Shown here one piece after another: positions 1-9,383 of a stretch of 64,000 nucleotides of DNA. The position numbers and the translations under genes were made by a program. The DNA is from Epsilonproteobacteria bacterium tcs-49 (GTDB lineage: Bacteria > Campylobacterota > Campylobacteria > Campylobacterales > Sulfurovaceae): NCBI GenBank assembly GCA_002049495.1, contig LLYS01000012.1, positions 17,479 through 81,478 of the forward strand, written 5' to 3'. The notes beneath the pieces are model-generated. The model was not told where the DNA came from, did not search any database, and worked only from the letters and a program-made list of their open reading frames with translations. How positions within the stretch are numbered: position 1 is the first letter of the stretch; every line of letters begins with the position of its first letter.

Positions 1-758
1 GCTTTGACCCTGGGGTTTGTGCTTTGGATATAGCTGGAAAAGCGCGCGTTTTCGGGGTAGAACTTGGCGTTGTATTTACCGCTGAGAACCCCGCCTGCGA
101 TGGGCGAGTACGGCAGCAGCGAAATCTTCTCTTCTCGGCATACGTGCGCCAACTCGTCCAAAAAGCGCGGATTGTTCAACGAAAAGTTGTTTTGTATCGA
201 TTCAAAGCGCGCCGTCCCCTCGTACTTTGCGATCTCGTTGGCTTTGGTCAAGCCGTAGGCGCTGTCGTTTGAAGTCCCGATATAGCGCACTTTGCCCTCT
301 TTGACAAGTTCGTCAAACGCCTGCAAGGACTCCTCTTTGGGCACGAGCGTATCGGGCCAGTGCATCTGATATAGATCGATATACTCAGTCCCCAGACGCT
401 TCAGCGACCCCTCTACCGCTTTTTTGATATGAAAGCGGTCGATAGCGGTCATGCCGTGCCGGATAGGCGGCACGAACCAGCCGTTTGCCGCCCCTGCGAC
501 CTTGCTGGCGATGATCAGCGAATCGCGCTGCTTGCCTTTGAGCCACTCGCCGATCCACTCCTCGGTACGCCCCGCGTCTTTGGCATTAGGCGGCACGGGA
601 TAGAGCTCCGCCGTATCGAAAAAGTTGATCCCCCGCTCATAGGCTTTGTCCATGATCGCAAAAGCTTCTTTTTTACTGCTTTGCGAACCAAAAGTCATCG
701 TCCCCAGACAGATCGGGGTAACCCGAAGTCCCGTTTTTCCTATATATCGATGCTGCAT
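1..758 (-). CDS. Tas-like NADP(H)-dependent aldo/keto reductase (C-terminus outside window)
   Basis: Cytosolic oxidoreductase of the aldo/keto reductase superfamily, expected to reduce carbonyl substrates with NADPH; the substrate is not evident. The reading frame opens with MQHRYIGKTGLRVTPICLGT, followed by GINFFDTAELYPVPP, the family Asp/Tyr catalytic pair with the PVPP seen in Tas-type members. Further on come IIASKV (Lys) and DLYQMHWPDT (His). The ATG at 758 is chosen because an AAGGAGGAA Shine-Dalgarno lies just upstream. About 252 codons are present and the frame runs off the window start, so the C-terminus is missing. It lies 27 bases after recN on the same strand and is probably the last gene of a nadK-recN operon. 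Confidence 0.88.
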   Translation of the reverse strand, partial: MQHRYIGKTGLRVTPICLGTMTFGSQSSKKEAFAIMDKAYERGINFFDTAELYPVPPNAKDAGRTEEWIGEWLKGKQRDSLIIASKVAGAANGWFVPPIRHGMTAIDRFHIKKAVEGSLKRLGTEYIDLYQMHWPDTLVPKEESLQAFDELVKEGKVRYIGTSNDSAYGLTKANEIAKYEGTARFESIQNNFSLNNPRFLDELAHVCREEKISLLPYSPIAGGVLSGKYNAKFYPENARFSSYIQSTNPRVK

Positions 759-785
759 TGTTCCTCCTTCGTTGAATTTAGCACA

Positions 786-2306
786 TTATTGCAATACTTT
801 TTTCGCAAAACTCACCGCTTCCTCGCTGGGGTTTTCCCCGCCGACGATCCGCGCGATCTCTTCGACGCGGCTTTGCCCCTGAAGCTCCGTAACCCGGCTT
901 TGCCCCTTGCTGTTTTTATGCACCAGAAAGTGCTGCGCCGCAGCGGCGCTGACGTGGGGCTGGTGGCTGATAGCAAAGATTTGGTACTTTGTCGAGAGTT
1001 TTTTGATCATCTCGGCGATGGCGATGGATTCGTCGCCGCTGACGTTGGCGTCGATCTCATCGAGTATGATTACGCCGTTTTGTTCGCTAAGCGCGCTGCG
1101 TACCACCAAAAGTGCCAGTCGCACCCGGTTGAACTCCCCGCCGCTGAGGGTTTTGATGGTGGAACCTTTCAAATCCAGATCCAGCGTATCCGCGCCGCTC
1201 TCATCGATGCTTTTTGCGCCGAAGAGAAACTTCACCGGCGTCAAACGCAGCGCTTTGAGGTAACCGTTGAGCTCCTTCTCCACCGCCGCGGCGCTTTTTT
1301 TCCGATACTCCGTAAGCTGTGCCGCCGACTTTTCCAGCGCTTTACCCTCACTTTGTACAAAGCTTTCCAAATCCTTCTTGGTAAAGGAGAGGTTTTCATA
1401 CTCGGCAAGCTCCTTTTTCTTCTGCTGCAGATACTCCAGACTTTCCTCCACGGAGCCGAAGCGGCGCTTGAGTTCGCTGATCTGTTCGATGCGGTCAAGC
1501 ACCTCCTCCACGTCGGTGTCGCTGAGTTCGTCGATCATATCGTTGGAGCTTTCAAAATCGTTGCGCAGCTGGTTCATCGCTTCGTCAAAAACGCTGCTGT
1601 CCTTTTCCAAAATCGCGTAAGCGTCATACACCGCGCTTTCAAGCTCAAAAATCTGCTCCGCCTTTTCGATCGCTTCTTTGATCTTGTCGATCTTGGAAAG
1701 CTTATGTTTGATATCCATAAGCTCCGCATCCTCTCCCGGTTTGGGGTCGATGCTTTCGATCTTGTCGATTTCAAAGCGGGCAAACTCCATAAGCTCCTGT
1801 ACCCGTTTCTCGTCCTCTTGCACCCGCTGCAGCGCCTCAAGCTTCTGCTTGTATACCCCGTAGCGCCGCCGGTACTCATTTTTAAGCTCGGAAAAACCCT
1901 TTTGTTTTCTGTCTGCGTGCAGATCCAAAAGCTCCAGCAGGTTGTTCAATTCGCTGCTGTCACGCACGCTAAGATGCTTGATGTGCCCCTCAAAGAGGCT
2001 TTTCAAGCGGTTTTTGGAGATAGTTTGATCGTTGAGATAGTAGCGCACCTTTTCCTTTTTGACCAGCTTCAGAGTCAACTCCTCCTCCAGGGCGAAATCC
2101 TCGCACTCCAGCCCCGTAGGCTTATCCAGCGTTATTTCGCTGAGGCTCGCGGCGGGCTTTTCCAAGCCGATAAGCGAAAGGATGGAGCCCATAAGCACCG
2201 ACTTCCCCGCGCCGCTTGGCCCGGTAAAGACCACAAGCCCCCTGTCAAACTCCAGATCGATCTTGTTAAACCCCACCAGATCCAGCGCCAGCAACCGCTC
2301 TAACAC
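786..2306 (-). CDS. recN: DNA repair ATPase RecN
   Basis: SMC-like ATPase acting in recombinational repair of double-strand breaks. The 506-residue product has Walker A GPSGAGKS at residues 29-36, long coiled-coil-forming charged segments in the middle, an ABC-type signature LSGGEFNR near residue 390 and Walker B VIILDEID near 420, the order expected for RecN. It is somewhat shorter than the usual 550 residues, mostly in the coiled coil. The start is a GTG at 2306 with GGAGG six bases upstream, and it overlaps the end of nadK by seven bases, so the two are probably translationally coupled. Confidence 0.95.
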   Translation of the reverse strand: MLERLLALDLVGFNKIDLEFDRGLVVFTGPSGAGKSVLMGSILSLIGLEKPAASLSEITLDKPTGLECEDFALEEELTLKLVKKEKVRYYLNDQTISKNRLKSLFEGHIKHLSVRDSSELNNLLELLDLHADRKQKGFSELKNEYRRRYGVYKQKLEALQRVQEDEKRVQELMEFARFEIDKIESIDPKPGEDAELMDIKHKLSKIDKIKEAIEKAEQIFELESAVYDAYAILEKDSSVFDEAMNQLRNDFESSNDMIDELSDTDVEEVLDRIEQISELKRRFGSVEESLEYLQQKKKELAEYENLSFTKKDLESFVQSEGKALEKSAAQLTEYRKKSAAAVEKELNGYLKALRLTPVKFLFGAKSIDESGADTLDLDLKGSTIKTLSGGEFNRVRLALLVVRSALSEQNGVIILDEIDANVSGDESIAIAEMIKKLSTKYQIFAISHQPHVSAAAAQHFLVHKNSKGQSRVTELQGQSRVEEIARIVGGENPSEEAVSFAKKVLQ

Positions 2307-3154
2307 AGGGCACCTCCCCAGGAAAGTTTATCGCGCAAAATATCAAAATAGTTGCGCTCCAGCCGGTGCACCAGCTTCGCCCCGCGGCCGGCCATGGTGA
2401 TCACGAGGCTGTCCTCTTTTTCCAGGCTGTAGTGTTCCTGGCCGTCCACGACGATCAGCACCTTTTCGGGGGCTTTGAGCGTAATGCGAAAATCCGCCGG
2501 GGTCACCAGCGGCCGCTGCGTCAGCGAATGCGGCGAAATGGGGGTAAGGATAAACGCTTCGGTCAGCGGATACACCACCGGACCGCCGCAGGCGAGATTG
2601 TACGCCGTCGACCCCGACGGGGTGGAGACGATCAGCCCGTCGCCGTGATACGTGTTGAAATGGTCATCGTTGACGTAAGCTTCGATGGTGGCCATATGGG
2701 AGATAGAGGGGCGAGTAAGCACCACGTCGTTGAAGCTGTAAAAGGTATCCTCTTCGCCGCTTTTTTTCACGATCCTGCCCTCGATCACCATGCGGTCGTC
2801 GATGCGGAAGCGGTCGCTGAGGATCTTGTCGATAAAGCTGTCCATCTCCTCAGGCACCACGTCGGAGAGAAAGCTCAAGTTGCCCGCGTTGACCCCGAGT
2901 ACGGGCTTATCGTACAGGTAGCTGCGCCGCACAAGCGAGATCAGCGTCCCGTCACCGCCCAAAGCCGTAAGCATGTCGCTTGCTTTGCACATCTTTTCAA
3001 AAGGCGTGCCGAATACGCCTATCATCCCCGCGCTGATATCATCGATCATCACTTCGATGCCCTTGGCTTCAAAAAGCTCTTTGATTTTGAAAAACGTACC
3101 TTTAAGCTCCGGACTGGAGGGACGTAAAACAACGCCTACTTTTTGTAACTGCAT
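2300..3154 (-). CDS. nadK: NAD kinase
   Basis: Cytosolic kinase converting NAD to NADP. The 284-residue protein has the diagnostic GGDGT motif at 66-70 and the conserved STPSGSTAYNLACGG substrate-binding segment near 170-185. Length is normal for the family. The ATG at 3154 is preceded by AAGGAG at about nine bases. It is the first gene of a nadK-recN-aldo/keto reductase transcription unit. Pairing of nadK with recN is common in bacteria, which supports both calls. Confidence 0.95.
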   Translation of the reverse strand: MQLQKVGVVLRPSSPELKGTFFKIKELFEAKGIEVMIDDISAGMIGVFGTPFEKMCKASDMLTALGGDGTLISLVRRSYLYDKPVLGVNAGNLSFLSDVVPEEMDSFIDKILSDRFRIDDRMVIEGRIVKKSGEEDTFYSFNDVVLTRPSISHMATIEAYVNDDHFNTYHGDGLIVSTPSGSTAYNLACGGPVVYPLTEAFILTPISPHSLTQRPLVTPADFRITLKAPEKVLIVVDGQEHYSLEKEDSLVITMAGRGAKLVHRLERNYFDILRDKLSWGGALC

Positions 3155-3184
3155 AACCCGTCGACTCCTTGGATAGTTGGAGGT

Positions 3185-3190
3185 ATTATA
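3185..3190 (-). promoter_or_regulatory. -10 element of the nadK-recN promoter
   Basis: On the minus strand a perfect TATAAT occurs about 30 bases before the nadK start codon. No good -35 hexamer is visible 17 bases upstream, so the assignment rests on the -10 box and position alone. Confidence 0.5.
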
Positions 3191-3264
3191 CCAAAGTAAA
3201 AGGGGTTTGTATCTTGATGTTTTATGTCTGATATAGTTATTTAAGAGGGGGTGTTACGAATTGC

Positions 3265-3283
3265 CGGGGAGGGATCCTCCCCG
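3265..3283 (-). terminator. Hairpin downstream of rpsO
   Basis: Perfect inverted repeat CGGGGAGG-GAT-CCTCCCCG about ten bases after the rpsO stop codon. The stem is very GC-rich, but only a weak T-run follows on the minus strand, so it may act as a terminator or as an RNA 3'-end stabiliser. Confidence 0.55.
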
Positions 3284-3293
3284 AGAGAAGTGA

Positions 3294-3566
3294 TTACTTC
3301 GCTCTGATCTCAAGCTCTTTCGTGATAGAGTTGAATTTTGCGAAATCGGTTTTTCTAAGATATTTCAAAAATCTTTTTCTTTTGCTAACCAGTTTCAAAA
3401 GTCCCAGTCTTGAAGAGTGGTCCTTCTTATTTGTTTGCAAGTGATCCGTTAACTCTTTAATTCTTGCAGTTAACAGTGCGATCTGAACTTCCGGAGAACC
3501 GGTATCGTTCTCACCTCTAGCGTATTTAGCGATAATTTCATTTTTTTTCGCCGAATCCAAAGCCAT
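3294..3566 (-). CDS. rpsO: 30S ribosomal protein S15
   Basis: Primary 16S rRNA-binding protein of the small subunit. The 90-residue product, starting MALDSAKKNEIIAKYARGEN, carries the S15 signature including GSPEVQIALLT and KKDHSSRLGLLKLVSKRKRFLKYL, at normal length. A longer in-frame extension upstream exists, but the ATG at 3566 has AGGAGG at ideal spacing and gives the family's normal N-terminus. It is divergent from the Rrf2 gene; a TATACT -10-like box lies near 3596-3601. The rpsO / Rrf2 / flhA neighbourhood is shared with Campylobacter. Confidence 0.97.
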   Translation of the reverse strand: MALDSAKKNEIIAKYARGENDTGSPEVQIALLTARIKELTDHLQTNKKDHSSRLGLLKLVSKRKRFLKYLRKTDFAKFNSITKELEIRAK

Positions 3567-3729
3567 GTTGACCTCCTGATTGGTAATTTTGAAGTGAAAG
3601 TATAACAAAAATAATTAAATAATCGTAGAGTTTTGGTAAAATATATTCAAATTTGTACAAAGCAAACAACTCAACGGATATCTGCCCGCCTCTGCGGGAA
3701 TACAACCGAGAACGACCTTAAGGAAATAG

Positions 3730-4125
3730 ATGTTATTAACCCGAGCAAGTGAATACGCACTTTTATCGCTTATAGAGATTTCCAACGCTAAATCTCCGGT
3801 CAAAGCGGACAAGTTGGCACAGCAGCTCACCATGCCCAAAAGCTTTCTGGCCAAGATTTTACAAAACCTGGCGAAACAGGGAATTTTAAAATCATTCAAA
3901 GGTGCCAGCGGCGGTTTTCTGCTGGGGCGGGAACTGGACCAAATCAGTATTTTGGAAGTGGTCAAAGCGGTCGAGGGGGCGAACCCCTCGGTATTTGACT
4001 GCTCCTCGTCGCTGGATTGCTGCCCAAACAGCGTCAGCAGTTGCCAAATCTGGCCCTTTTTAAACAAACTGCAGGTCAAGATCGATGACTTTTTGGATGA
4101 TCTGACCCTGCAGGATCTCGTATAA
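3730..4125 (+). CDS. Rrf2-family transcriptional regulator
   Basis: Winged-helix DNA-binding regulator of 131 residues. The N-terminus (MLLTRASEYALLSLIEIS) and the recognition region SFLAKILQNLAKQGILKSFKGASGG are typical of Rrf2. Cysteines at CSSSLDCCPNSVSSC (around 91-105) could ligate an Fe-S cluster as in IscR and NsrR; that is inference, and the regulated genes are unknown. The ATG at 3730 follows TTAAGGAAATAG. It ends ten bases before flhA and probably shares its transcript, an arrangement also found in Campylobacter jejuni, although a role in flagellar control is not established. Confidence 0.9.
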   Translation: MLLTRASEYALLSLIEISNAKSPVKADKLAQQLTMPKSFLAKILQNLAKQGILKSFKGASGGFLLGRELDQISILEVVKAVEGANPSVFDCSSSLDCCPNSVSSCQIWPFLNKLQVKIDDFLDDLTLQDLV

Positions 4126-4135
4126 AGAGGCTTTT

Positions 4136-6319
4136 TTGAAAGAGACCATACTCCGGTTTATCACTCCGGCGCTCAAAACGCTGGTACAGCAAAAAGATTT
4201 GACCATTGTCGCGTTTATCATCGCGATTATGTCGATCATTATCGTACCGCTGCCGAGTATGGTTCTGGATCTGTTTTTGACCCTCTCTTTGGCGATCGCG
4301 GTATTGGTGATTTTGATGTCGATCTATATCGAACAGCCGGTCAAACTCACCACTTTTCCCACGATTTTGCTGATCTTTACGCTTTTCCGGCTCTCGCTCA
4401 ATATCGCTACGACGAGGATGATCCTCACCGCGGGCCACGAAGGCCCCGAAAACGTTAGCGATATCATCTCCAGCTTCGGTGAATTCGTCGTTCAGGGCAA
4501 CTTTGTCATCGGGATCATTATGTTTATCATCCTAGTTTTGATCAACTTCATGGTCGTTACCAAAGGTGCGACCAGAGTTGCCGAAGTGGCTGCGCGGTTT
4601 ACGCTCGATTCGATGCCCGGGCGCCAGATGGCGATCGATGCGGACCTCAACGCCGGGATGATCGATGATCAGGAGGCGCGCACCCGGCGGGAAGAGATCC
4701 AGGATGAAGCCAGTTTCTACGGGGCGATGGACGGTTCGAGTAAATTCGTCAAGGGCGACGCTATCGCCGGGATTATCATCACCCTCATCAACGTCATCGG
4801 CGGTATCTTGATCGGGGTTTTCCAGCACGACTTGACCATGGCGCAAAGTGCCCAAAACTATACGATCCTTACCATCGGCGACGGTCTGGTTTCGCAAATC
4901 CCCGCTCTGCTTATCTCCACGGCGACCGGGATCATCATCACCCGCGCAAGCAAAAGCGAGGGGGATTTCGCCAACTCGACGCTGGAGCAGCTGGGCAAGG
5001 ATTACCGCGTACTTTATATCGTGGGCTTTATTTTGCTGCTATTCGCGCTGGTACCGGGCCTTCCCACCTTTTCCCTGGCGTTTATCGGCTTTATCTTCGC
5101 GTCGATGGCGTTTTTGATACAGAAAAACAACGACGGCGAACTCTTTAACCTTCTGATGCCCCCCGAGGAAAAGGAAGCGGCACAGAAACAAAAAGAAGCC
5201 GAAGAGGTACAGGAAAATGCGCAAAAGCATCAAAAAACCCCCGAAGAGGAGGAGAAGGAGCTTGAGGATATCCTCAAAGTGGAGATGCTGGAGCTGGATC
5301 TGGGCTACCAGCTGATCAAGCTTGCCGACAGCAGCCAGGGCGGCGATATCCTGGAGCGGATCAAAAGTATGCGCCGCAAGATCGCCGGGGATTTCGGGTT
5401 TTTGATGCCCCAGGTGCGTATCCGCGACAACCTCCAGCTTGCCCCTAACAATTACCAGATCCTGCTCAAAGGCGTCGAGATCGGTCAGGGGGAAATTTAT
5501 CCGGATAAGTTTTTGGCCATGAACAGCGGTATGGTCACCCAGGAGATCGAGGGACTTGCCACCAAAGAACCCGCTTTCGGCCTGGACGCGATCTGGATCG
5601 ATCCCGAGCAAAAAGATGACGCCAGTATCAACGGCTACACCGTCGTCGATCCCGCCACCGTGGTTTCGACCCATATGAGCGAACTGGTCAAAAAGCACTC
5701 CGAAGAGCTGCTGACCAGACAAGAGGTGCAAAATCTGCTCGAAAGCGCGAAAAAAGATTACGAAGTGGTGGTCAGCGACGCCATGAAAGTCGCCAGTACC
5801 GGTCTGATCCAGCGGGTATTCAAAGCGCTGCTGCATGAGCAGATCCCCATCAAAGATATCGTCACTATCCTTGAAACCATCGCCGACGTGGCCGAAGTGA
5901 CCAAAAGCGTGGACTTTATCACCGAGCAGGTGCGTGCGCGTCTGGCACGGGTCATCTCCAACCTCTACAGAGACCCCGAAGGGGTCGTCAAACTGGTCAC
6001 CCTGGAGACGGGAACCGAACAGTTTTTGCTGGACAAGGTCAAGGAGCAGGAGGGGGTGCGCAACCTGCTTTTAAACGTGGGTCAGATCAATAATCTCGTC
6101 CAGGAAGTCAGCAGCGCCGCGGAAAGCGTTCTTTCCCAGGGCGTGGCTCCTGTGGTGCTCATCGTTGATCCGCTGCTGCGTAAATCGCTGGCGGATATTT
6201 TCGAACGGTTCGGCCTGGATATCGTCACCCTCTCCCACGCCGAGATCGATTCAAGCGTCAAGTTTGAAGTGCTGGGCAACATCGAAGTCAATTTCAACGC
6301 CCAGCAGCCCCAGCAATAA
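4136..6319 (+). CDS. flhA: Flagellar type III export gate protein FlhA
   Basis: Inner-membrane component of the flagellar export apparatus; its cytosolic domain forms the nonameric ring that docks export chaperones. The 727-residue protein has about eight hydrophobic segments in the first 330 residues, including the conserved FHIPEP-family block around VTKGATRVAEVAARFTLDSMPG. A highly charged Lys/Glu-rich linker (about 340-375) and the large cytosolic domain follow. The start is TTG at 4136, preceded by AAAGAGG; no ATG fits the expected N-terminus better. In epsilonproteobacteria FlhA is also needed for expression of RpoN-dependent flagellar genes. Confidence 0.97.
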   Translation: MKETILRFITPALKTLVQQKDLTIVAFIIAIMSIIIVPLPSMVLDLFLTLSLAIAVLVILMSIYIEQPVKLTTFPTILLIFTLFRLSLNIATTRMILTAGHEGPENVSDIISSFGEFVVQGNFVIGIIMFIILVLINFMVVTKGATRVAEVAARFTLDSMPGRQMAIDADLNAGMIDDQEARTRREEIQDEASFYGAMDGSSKFVKGDAIAGIIITLINVIGGILIGVFQHDLTMAQSAQNYTILTIGDGLVSQIPALLISTATGIIITRASKSEGDFANSTLEQLGKDYRVLYIVGFILLLFALVPGLPTFSLAFIGFIFASMAFLIQKNNDGELFNLLMPPEEKEAAQKQKEAEEVQENAQKHQKTPEEEEKELEDILKVEMLELDLGYQLIKLADSSQGGDILERIKSMRRKIAGDFGFLMPQVRIRDNLQLAPNNYQILLKGVEIGQGEIYPDKFLAMNSGMVTQEIEGLATKEPAFGLDAIWIDPEQKDDASINGYTVVDPATVVSTHMSELVKKHSEELLTRQEVQNLLESAKKDYEVVVSDAMKVASTGLIQRVFKALLHEQIPIKDIVTILETIADVAEVTKSVDFITEQVRARLARVISNLYRDPEGVVKLVTLETGTEQFLLDKVKEQEGVRNLLLNVGQINNLVQEVSSAAESVLSQGVAPVVLIVDPLLRKSLADIFERFGLDIVTLSHAEIDSSVKFEVLGNIEVNFNAQQPQQ

Positions 6320-6349
6320 TGTAACTCAATATAAAAAAGGATACTTTCC

Positions 6350-7369
6350 ATGAAACTCTATCACCTCTCCCACATCGACCTTGACGGGTACGGGTGCCAA
6401 TACTTAACCGATAAAGTCTTTAGCGATACCAGGTACTACAACGCCAACTACGGGCCCGAAGTGACCGCAAGGCTCAAAGAGATCGTCGAAGATTTGCAAA
6501 GCGACGAGTTTGACAGCGCGATGGTGCTTATTACCGATTTGAACCTGCAGGTGGGCGAGTGCCGCTTTTTGGAAAAGGAGCTTAAAAAGCTGGATAAGGA
6601 GGTCAAGCTGCAGCTGATCGACCACCATATCAGCGGTAAAGACAGCGACAACCAGTTCAGCTGGTATCATCTGGACGCGGGAGCCAGCGCTACGAAGCTC
6701 ACCTACGCCTACCTCAACGAAAACTTCGGCGACGTCAGCGACGAGGAGGAGTTTGTCAAAGCGATCAACGCCATCGATATCTGGCTGACCGAGGATCCGC
6801 TTTTTGAATTCGGCAAGGTGTGTATGGGCTTGGTCGACGGAGCGAGGGAGCTCAATAGAACGGTTTTTGCATCGCAGGATAGGGAGTATAAGTTTTATCT
6901 GTTACGTGAAGCGAAAACCTTTTTGAAACTGGGCGCGATCGCACTGGATGAAAACTGTTTTTTCATCAAGAAGCGCTACTTCATCGGGGAGGAAAACGAT
7001 ATCCTCGATAACCTGGTAGCTGCCAAAGTGGTGGACCTTTTAACGGAAAACAAAGAGGCCATGAGTGTGCGCTACAAAGGGTATCTCGGGCTTATGGGCT
7101 ACGGGATCGGTAAATCCTCCGTCATCGGCAACGCCTTTTTGGTGCGCAACCCCGAATACAACTTCTATATGGACGTGGGCTTTCGCGGCAAGGTCAGCTT
7201 CAGAGGCAACGACAGCGCCGACGTGTCACGTATCGCCAAGGAGTTAGCGGGAGGCGGCGGACACAGAAATGCAAGCGGAGCGAGAATCGACGGCTTCAAA
7301 GAAAGCTTTGTCTACCGTGACATAAAGAAGCAGATCGTTGCGCTTATGGAGGAAAAAGAGTCCATTTAA
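6350..7369 (+). CDS. DHH-family phosphoesterase
   Basis: Cytosolic Mn-dependent phosphoesterase of the DHH/DHHA1 superfamily (RecJ/NrnA/GdpP relatives), likely acting on short oligonucleotides or cyclic nucleotides; the substrate is inferred from the superfamily only. Visible motifs are HIDLDGYGC near residue 8, LIDHHISG (the DHH box) near 90 and the DHHA1 glycine motif GGGGHRNASG near 300. The 339-residue length fits a stand-alone enzyme without extra domains. The ATG at 6350 is preceded by AAAAGGA. It lies 30 bases after flhA, probably co-transcribed. Confidence 0.88.
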   Translation: MKLYHLSHIDLDGYGCQYLTDKVFSDTRYYNANYGPEVTARLKEIVEDLQSDEFDSAMVLITDLNLQVGECRFLEKELKKLDKEVKLQLIDHHISGKDSDNQFSWYHLDAGASATKLTYAYLNENFGDVSDEEEFVKAINAIDIWLTEDPLFEFGKVCMGLVDGARELNRTVFASQDREYKFYLLREAKTFLKLGAIALDENCFFIKKRYFIGEENDILDNLVAAKVVDLLTENKEAMSVRYKGYLGLMGYGIGKSSVIGNAFLVRNPEYNFYMDVGFRGKVSFRGNDSADVSRIAKELAGGGGHRNASGARIDGFKESFVYRDIKKQIVALMEEKESI

Positions 7370-7459
7370 GCTTCAGTAAATAAAATAAACTTATAATTGT
7401 TAATTAATCATCGATAATATGCCGATCTTGACGGTATAGCATGAAACTGGAGGTTTACG

Positions 7460-7972
7460 ATGCAACGGCCAACACCGAAAAATAATGAAAAAGTGATGGG
7501 AGAGAGTGATTTTATCGTTTCCAAAACCGATACGACGGGAAAGATCACCTACGGAAACGAAATCTTCATCCAGATGTCGGGATACAGCGAAGATGAACTG
7601 CTTGACGCACCGCACAACATCCTGCGCCACCCCGATATGCCAAAGGTGGTTTTTAAACTGCTGTGGGACCGCATCCAAAACAAAGAGGAGATTTTTGCCT
7701 ACGTCAAAAACCTCTGCAAAGACGGCAGCTACTACTGGGTCAACACCAACGTGACCGCTTCGCTGGACGAGCAGGGAAAGATCATCGGCTACTACTCCGT
7801 AAGACGAAAGCCCAACCCCAAAGCCATAGAGGTCATCAGCGGCCTCTATCCAAAGTTACTGCAAGCCGAACGCAGCGGCGGCATCTCCGCTTCGCAGGAA
7901 CTTTTGGAACAGACGCTGCAACAAGAGGGAGTGGACTATGACCAATTTATCGCGCACCTTCAACAATTATAA
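7460..7972 (+). CDS. PAS-domain energy-taxis sensor, CetB-like
   Basis: Soluble 170-residue protein made almost entirely of one PAS domain (about 18-130, with [39 protein letters not shown] and [11 protein letters not shown]) of the Aer/CetB type, which usually binds FAD and senses redox state. A short helical tail follows. There is no transmembrane or signalling domain, so output must pass through the overlapping chemoreceptor gene. Start ATG at 7460 is preceded by GGAGG. The CetB/CetA comparison to Campylobacter rests on domain composition and gene pairing; FAD binding is inference. Confidence 0.85.
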   Translation: MQRPTPKNNEKVMGESDFIVSKTDTTGKITYGNEIFIQMSGYSEDELLDAPHNILRHPDMPKVVFKLLWDRIQNKEEIFAYVKNLCKDGSYYWVNTNVTASLDEQGKIIGYYSVRRKPNPKAIEVISGLYPKLLQAERSGGISASQELLEQTLQQEGVDYDQFIAHLQQL

Positions 7973-9383
7973 AACCCTCACCCTGCTGCTGGGCAGTACG
8001 GGTGTTGCTATCTACCTCCTGATCCTTGGACAAACGCTTCCTGCCGTATTACTGTTTCTTTTTGCGGCGGTTGCGCTTTTTCTCCCCGCCGGCACGGCTG
8101 TTACCGGCGGCGGATGCGATACCGCCGATCCCATGATCAAAAACATTATGGAAGTGGTCAAAGCCGCTTCACAAGGTCACCTGGAAAAACGCGTCACCCA
8201 TATCAGCAAAAACCACTCTTTGGAAGATGTGGCCTGGGGTGTGAACAACCTGCTTGATCAAACCGAAGCGTTCATGCGCGAAACCTCCACCTCCATCCAG
8301 GCGGCCTCCAACGGCAAGCCCTTTCGCAAGATGCAATACAAAGGCTTAAAGGGCAGCTTTGCCACCAGTTGCGACCCTATCAACAAAGCCGTTGAGGCGA
8401 TCGCTATGAGTCAGCGGGCGCAGTACAGTTCACAGCTGAAAAATATCTTTGAGAAAAACAGCGGAGGCGTGGCGAAGGGCTTTAAGCTGATCCAGACCGA
8501 TCTGGCAAAAAACAGCGAAGCGCTGGAGGGCATCGTCTCCATGTCCACCGAAACGGCGGAAAAATCCGAAGAGGGGCTCAGCTCCGTGGATATGATCACT
8601 TCAAAGCTTGATGAGTTGATCCACCTTATCAGTGACAACAACGACTCGATCATCAATCTCAACGAGCGCAGCAACGAGATCACCTCGGTGGTCAATCTCA
8701 TCAAAGATATCGCCGAACAGACCAATCTGCTTGCCCTCAACGCCGCCATCGAAGCCGCTCGCGCGGGAGAACACGGCAGAGGCTTCGCCGTCGTCGCCGA
8801 CGAGGTGCGCAAACTGGCCGAACGTACCCAAAAAGCCACGGGCGAAATCTCCATCACGATCCAGACGCTGCAGCAAGAGACCAACGAGATACAGGCCAAC
8901 TCCGAACAGATCAACGAGATCGCCACCACTTCGTCCGAAGATATCAAAAGCTTTGAGCAAAACCTGCATCTGTTCAACCAGGATGCCCAGCACACCTCCA
9001 CCGACGCGGGCAACGTCCTCTCCGATCTGTTCGCCTCTTTACTCAAGATCGATCATATGCTGTTTAAAACCGACACCTACGAAGCGCTGTTGAGCGAAGA
9101 TGAAAACTTTGTCCCCCAGGACCACACCCAGTGCCGCCTGAGTAATTGGTTCGAAGCCGAAGGCAAAGAACACTTTGGCTGCACGCCCGCATACAAAAAG
9201 TTGGCACAGCCTCATAAAACGGTCCATGACAAAGCGCTGGAAAATATGAAGCTGGTCAAACGCAAAGAAGCGCTTGATCCCAAAAACAAAGAGTTGATCG
9301 TGGAAAATTTCAAGCAGATGGAAAAAGCCAGCGACGAAGTCTTTTCACTGCTCAATGAGATGGTGCAGGAGAAGTGCTCCTAA
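7938..9383 (+). CDS. Methyl-accepting chemotaxis protein with C-terminal CZB domain, CetA-like
   Basis: 481-residue chemoreceptor. A hydrophobic hairpin at about 15-50 anchors it with essentially no periplasmic domain. HAMP-like helices follow, then the conserved signalling tip [31 protein letters not shown] near 265-295. The C-terminal region (about 395-450) matches a chemoreceptor zinc-binding domain: H-x3-CRLSNW, then PHKTVH, giving one Cys and three His ligands. It overlaps the PAS gene by 35 bases, so the two are translationally coupled and should form a bipartite redox/energy taxis receptor. CZB domains are known to bind zinc and sense hypochlorous acid in other bacteria. Confidence 0.9.
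   Translation: MTNLSRTFNNYKTLTLLLGSTGVAIYLLILGQTLPAVLLFLFAAVALFLPAGTAVTGGGCDTADPMIKNIMEVVKAASQGHLEKRVTHISKNHSLEDVAWGVNNLLDQTEAFMRETSTSIQAASNGKPFRKMQYKGLKGSFATSCDPINKAVEAIAMSQRAQYSSQLKNIFEKNSGGVAKGFKLIQTDLAKNSEALEGIVSMSTETAEKSEEGLSSVDMITSKLDELIHLISDNNDSIINLNERSNEITSVVNLIKDIAEQTNLLALNAAIEAARAGEHGRGFAVVADEVRKLAERTQKATGEISITIQTLQQETNEIQANSEQINEIATTSSEDIKSFEQNLHLFNQDAQHTSTDAGNVLSDLFASLLKIDHMLFKTDTYEALLSEDENFVPQDHTQCRLSNWFEAEGKEHFGCTPAYKKLAQPHKTVHDKALENMKLVKRKEALDPKNKELIVENFKQMEKASDEVFSLLNEMVQEKCS

Noticed and set aside
429..2303. A 624-codon open frame antisense to recN and several 200-480-codon open frames opposite uvrB, hldE, the alpha subunit and the gamma subunit
   Set aside because: They lie wholly opposite genes with clear family motifs, have His/Arg/Leu-biased composition typical of antisense frames, and lack credible ribosome-binding sites or domains.
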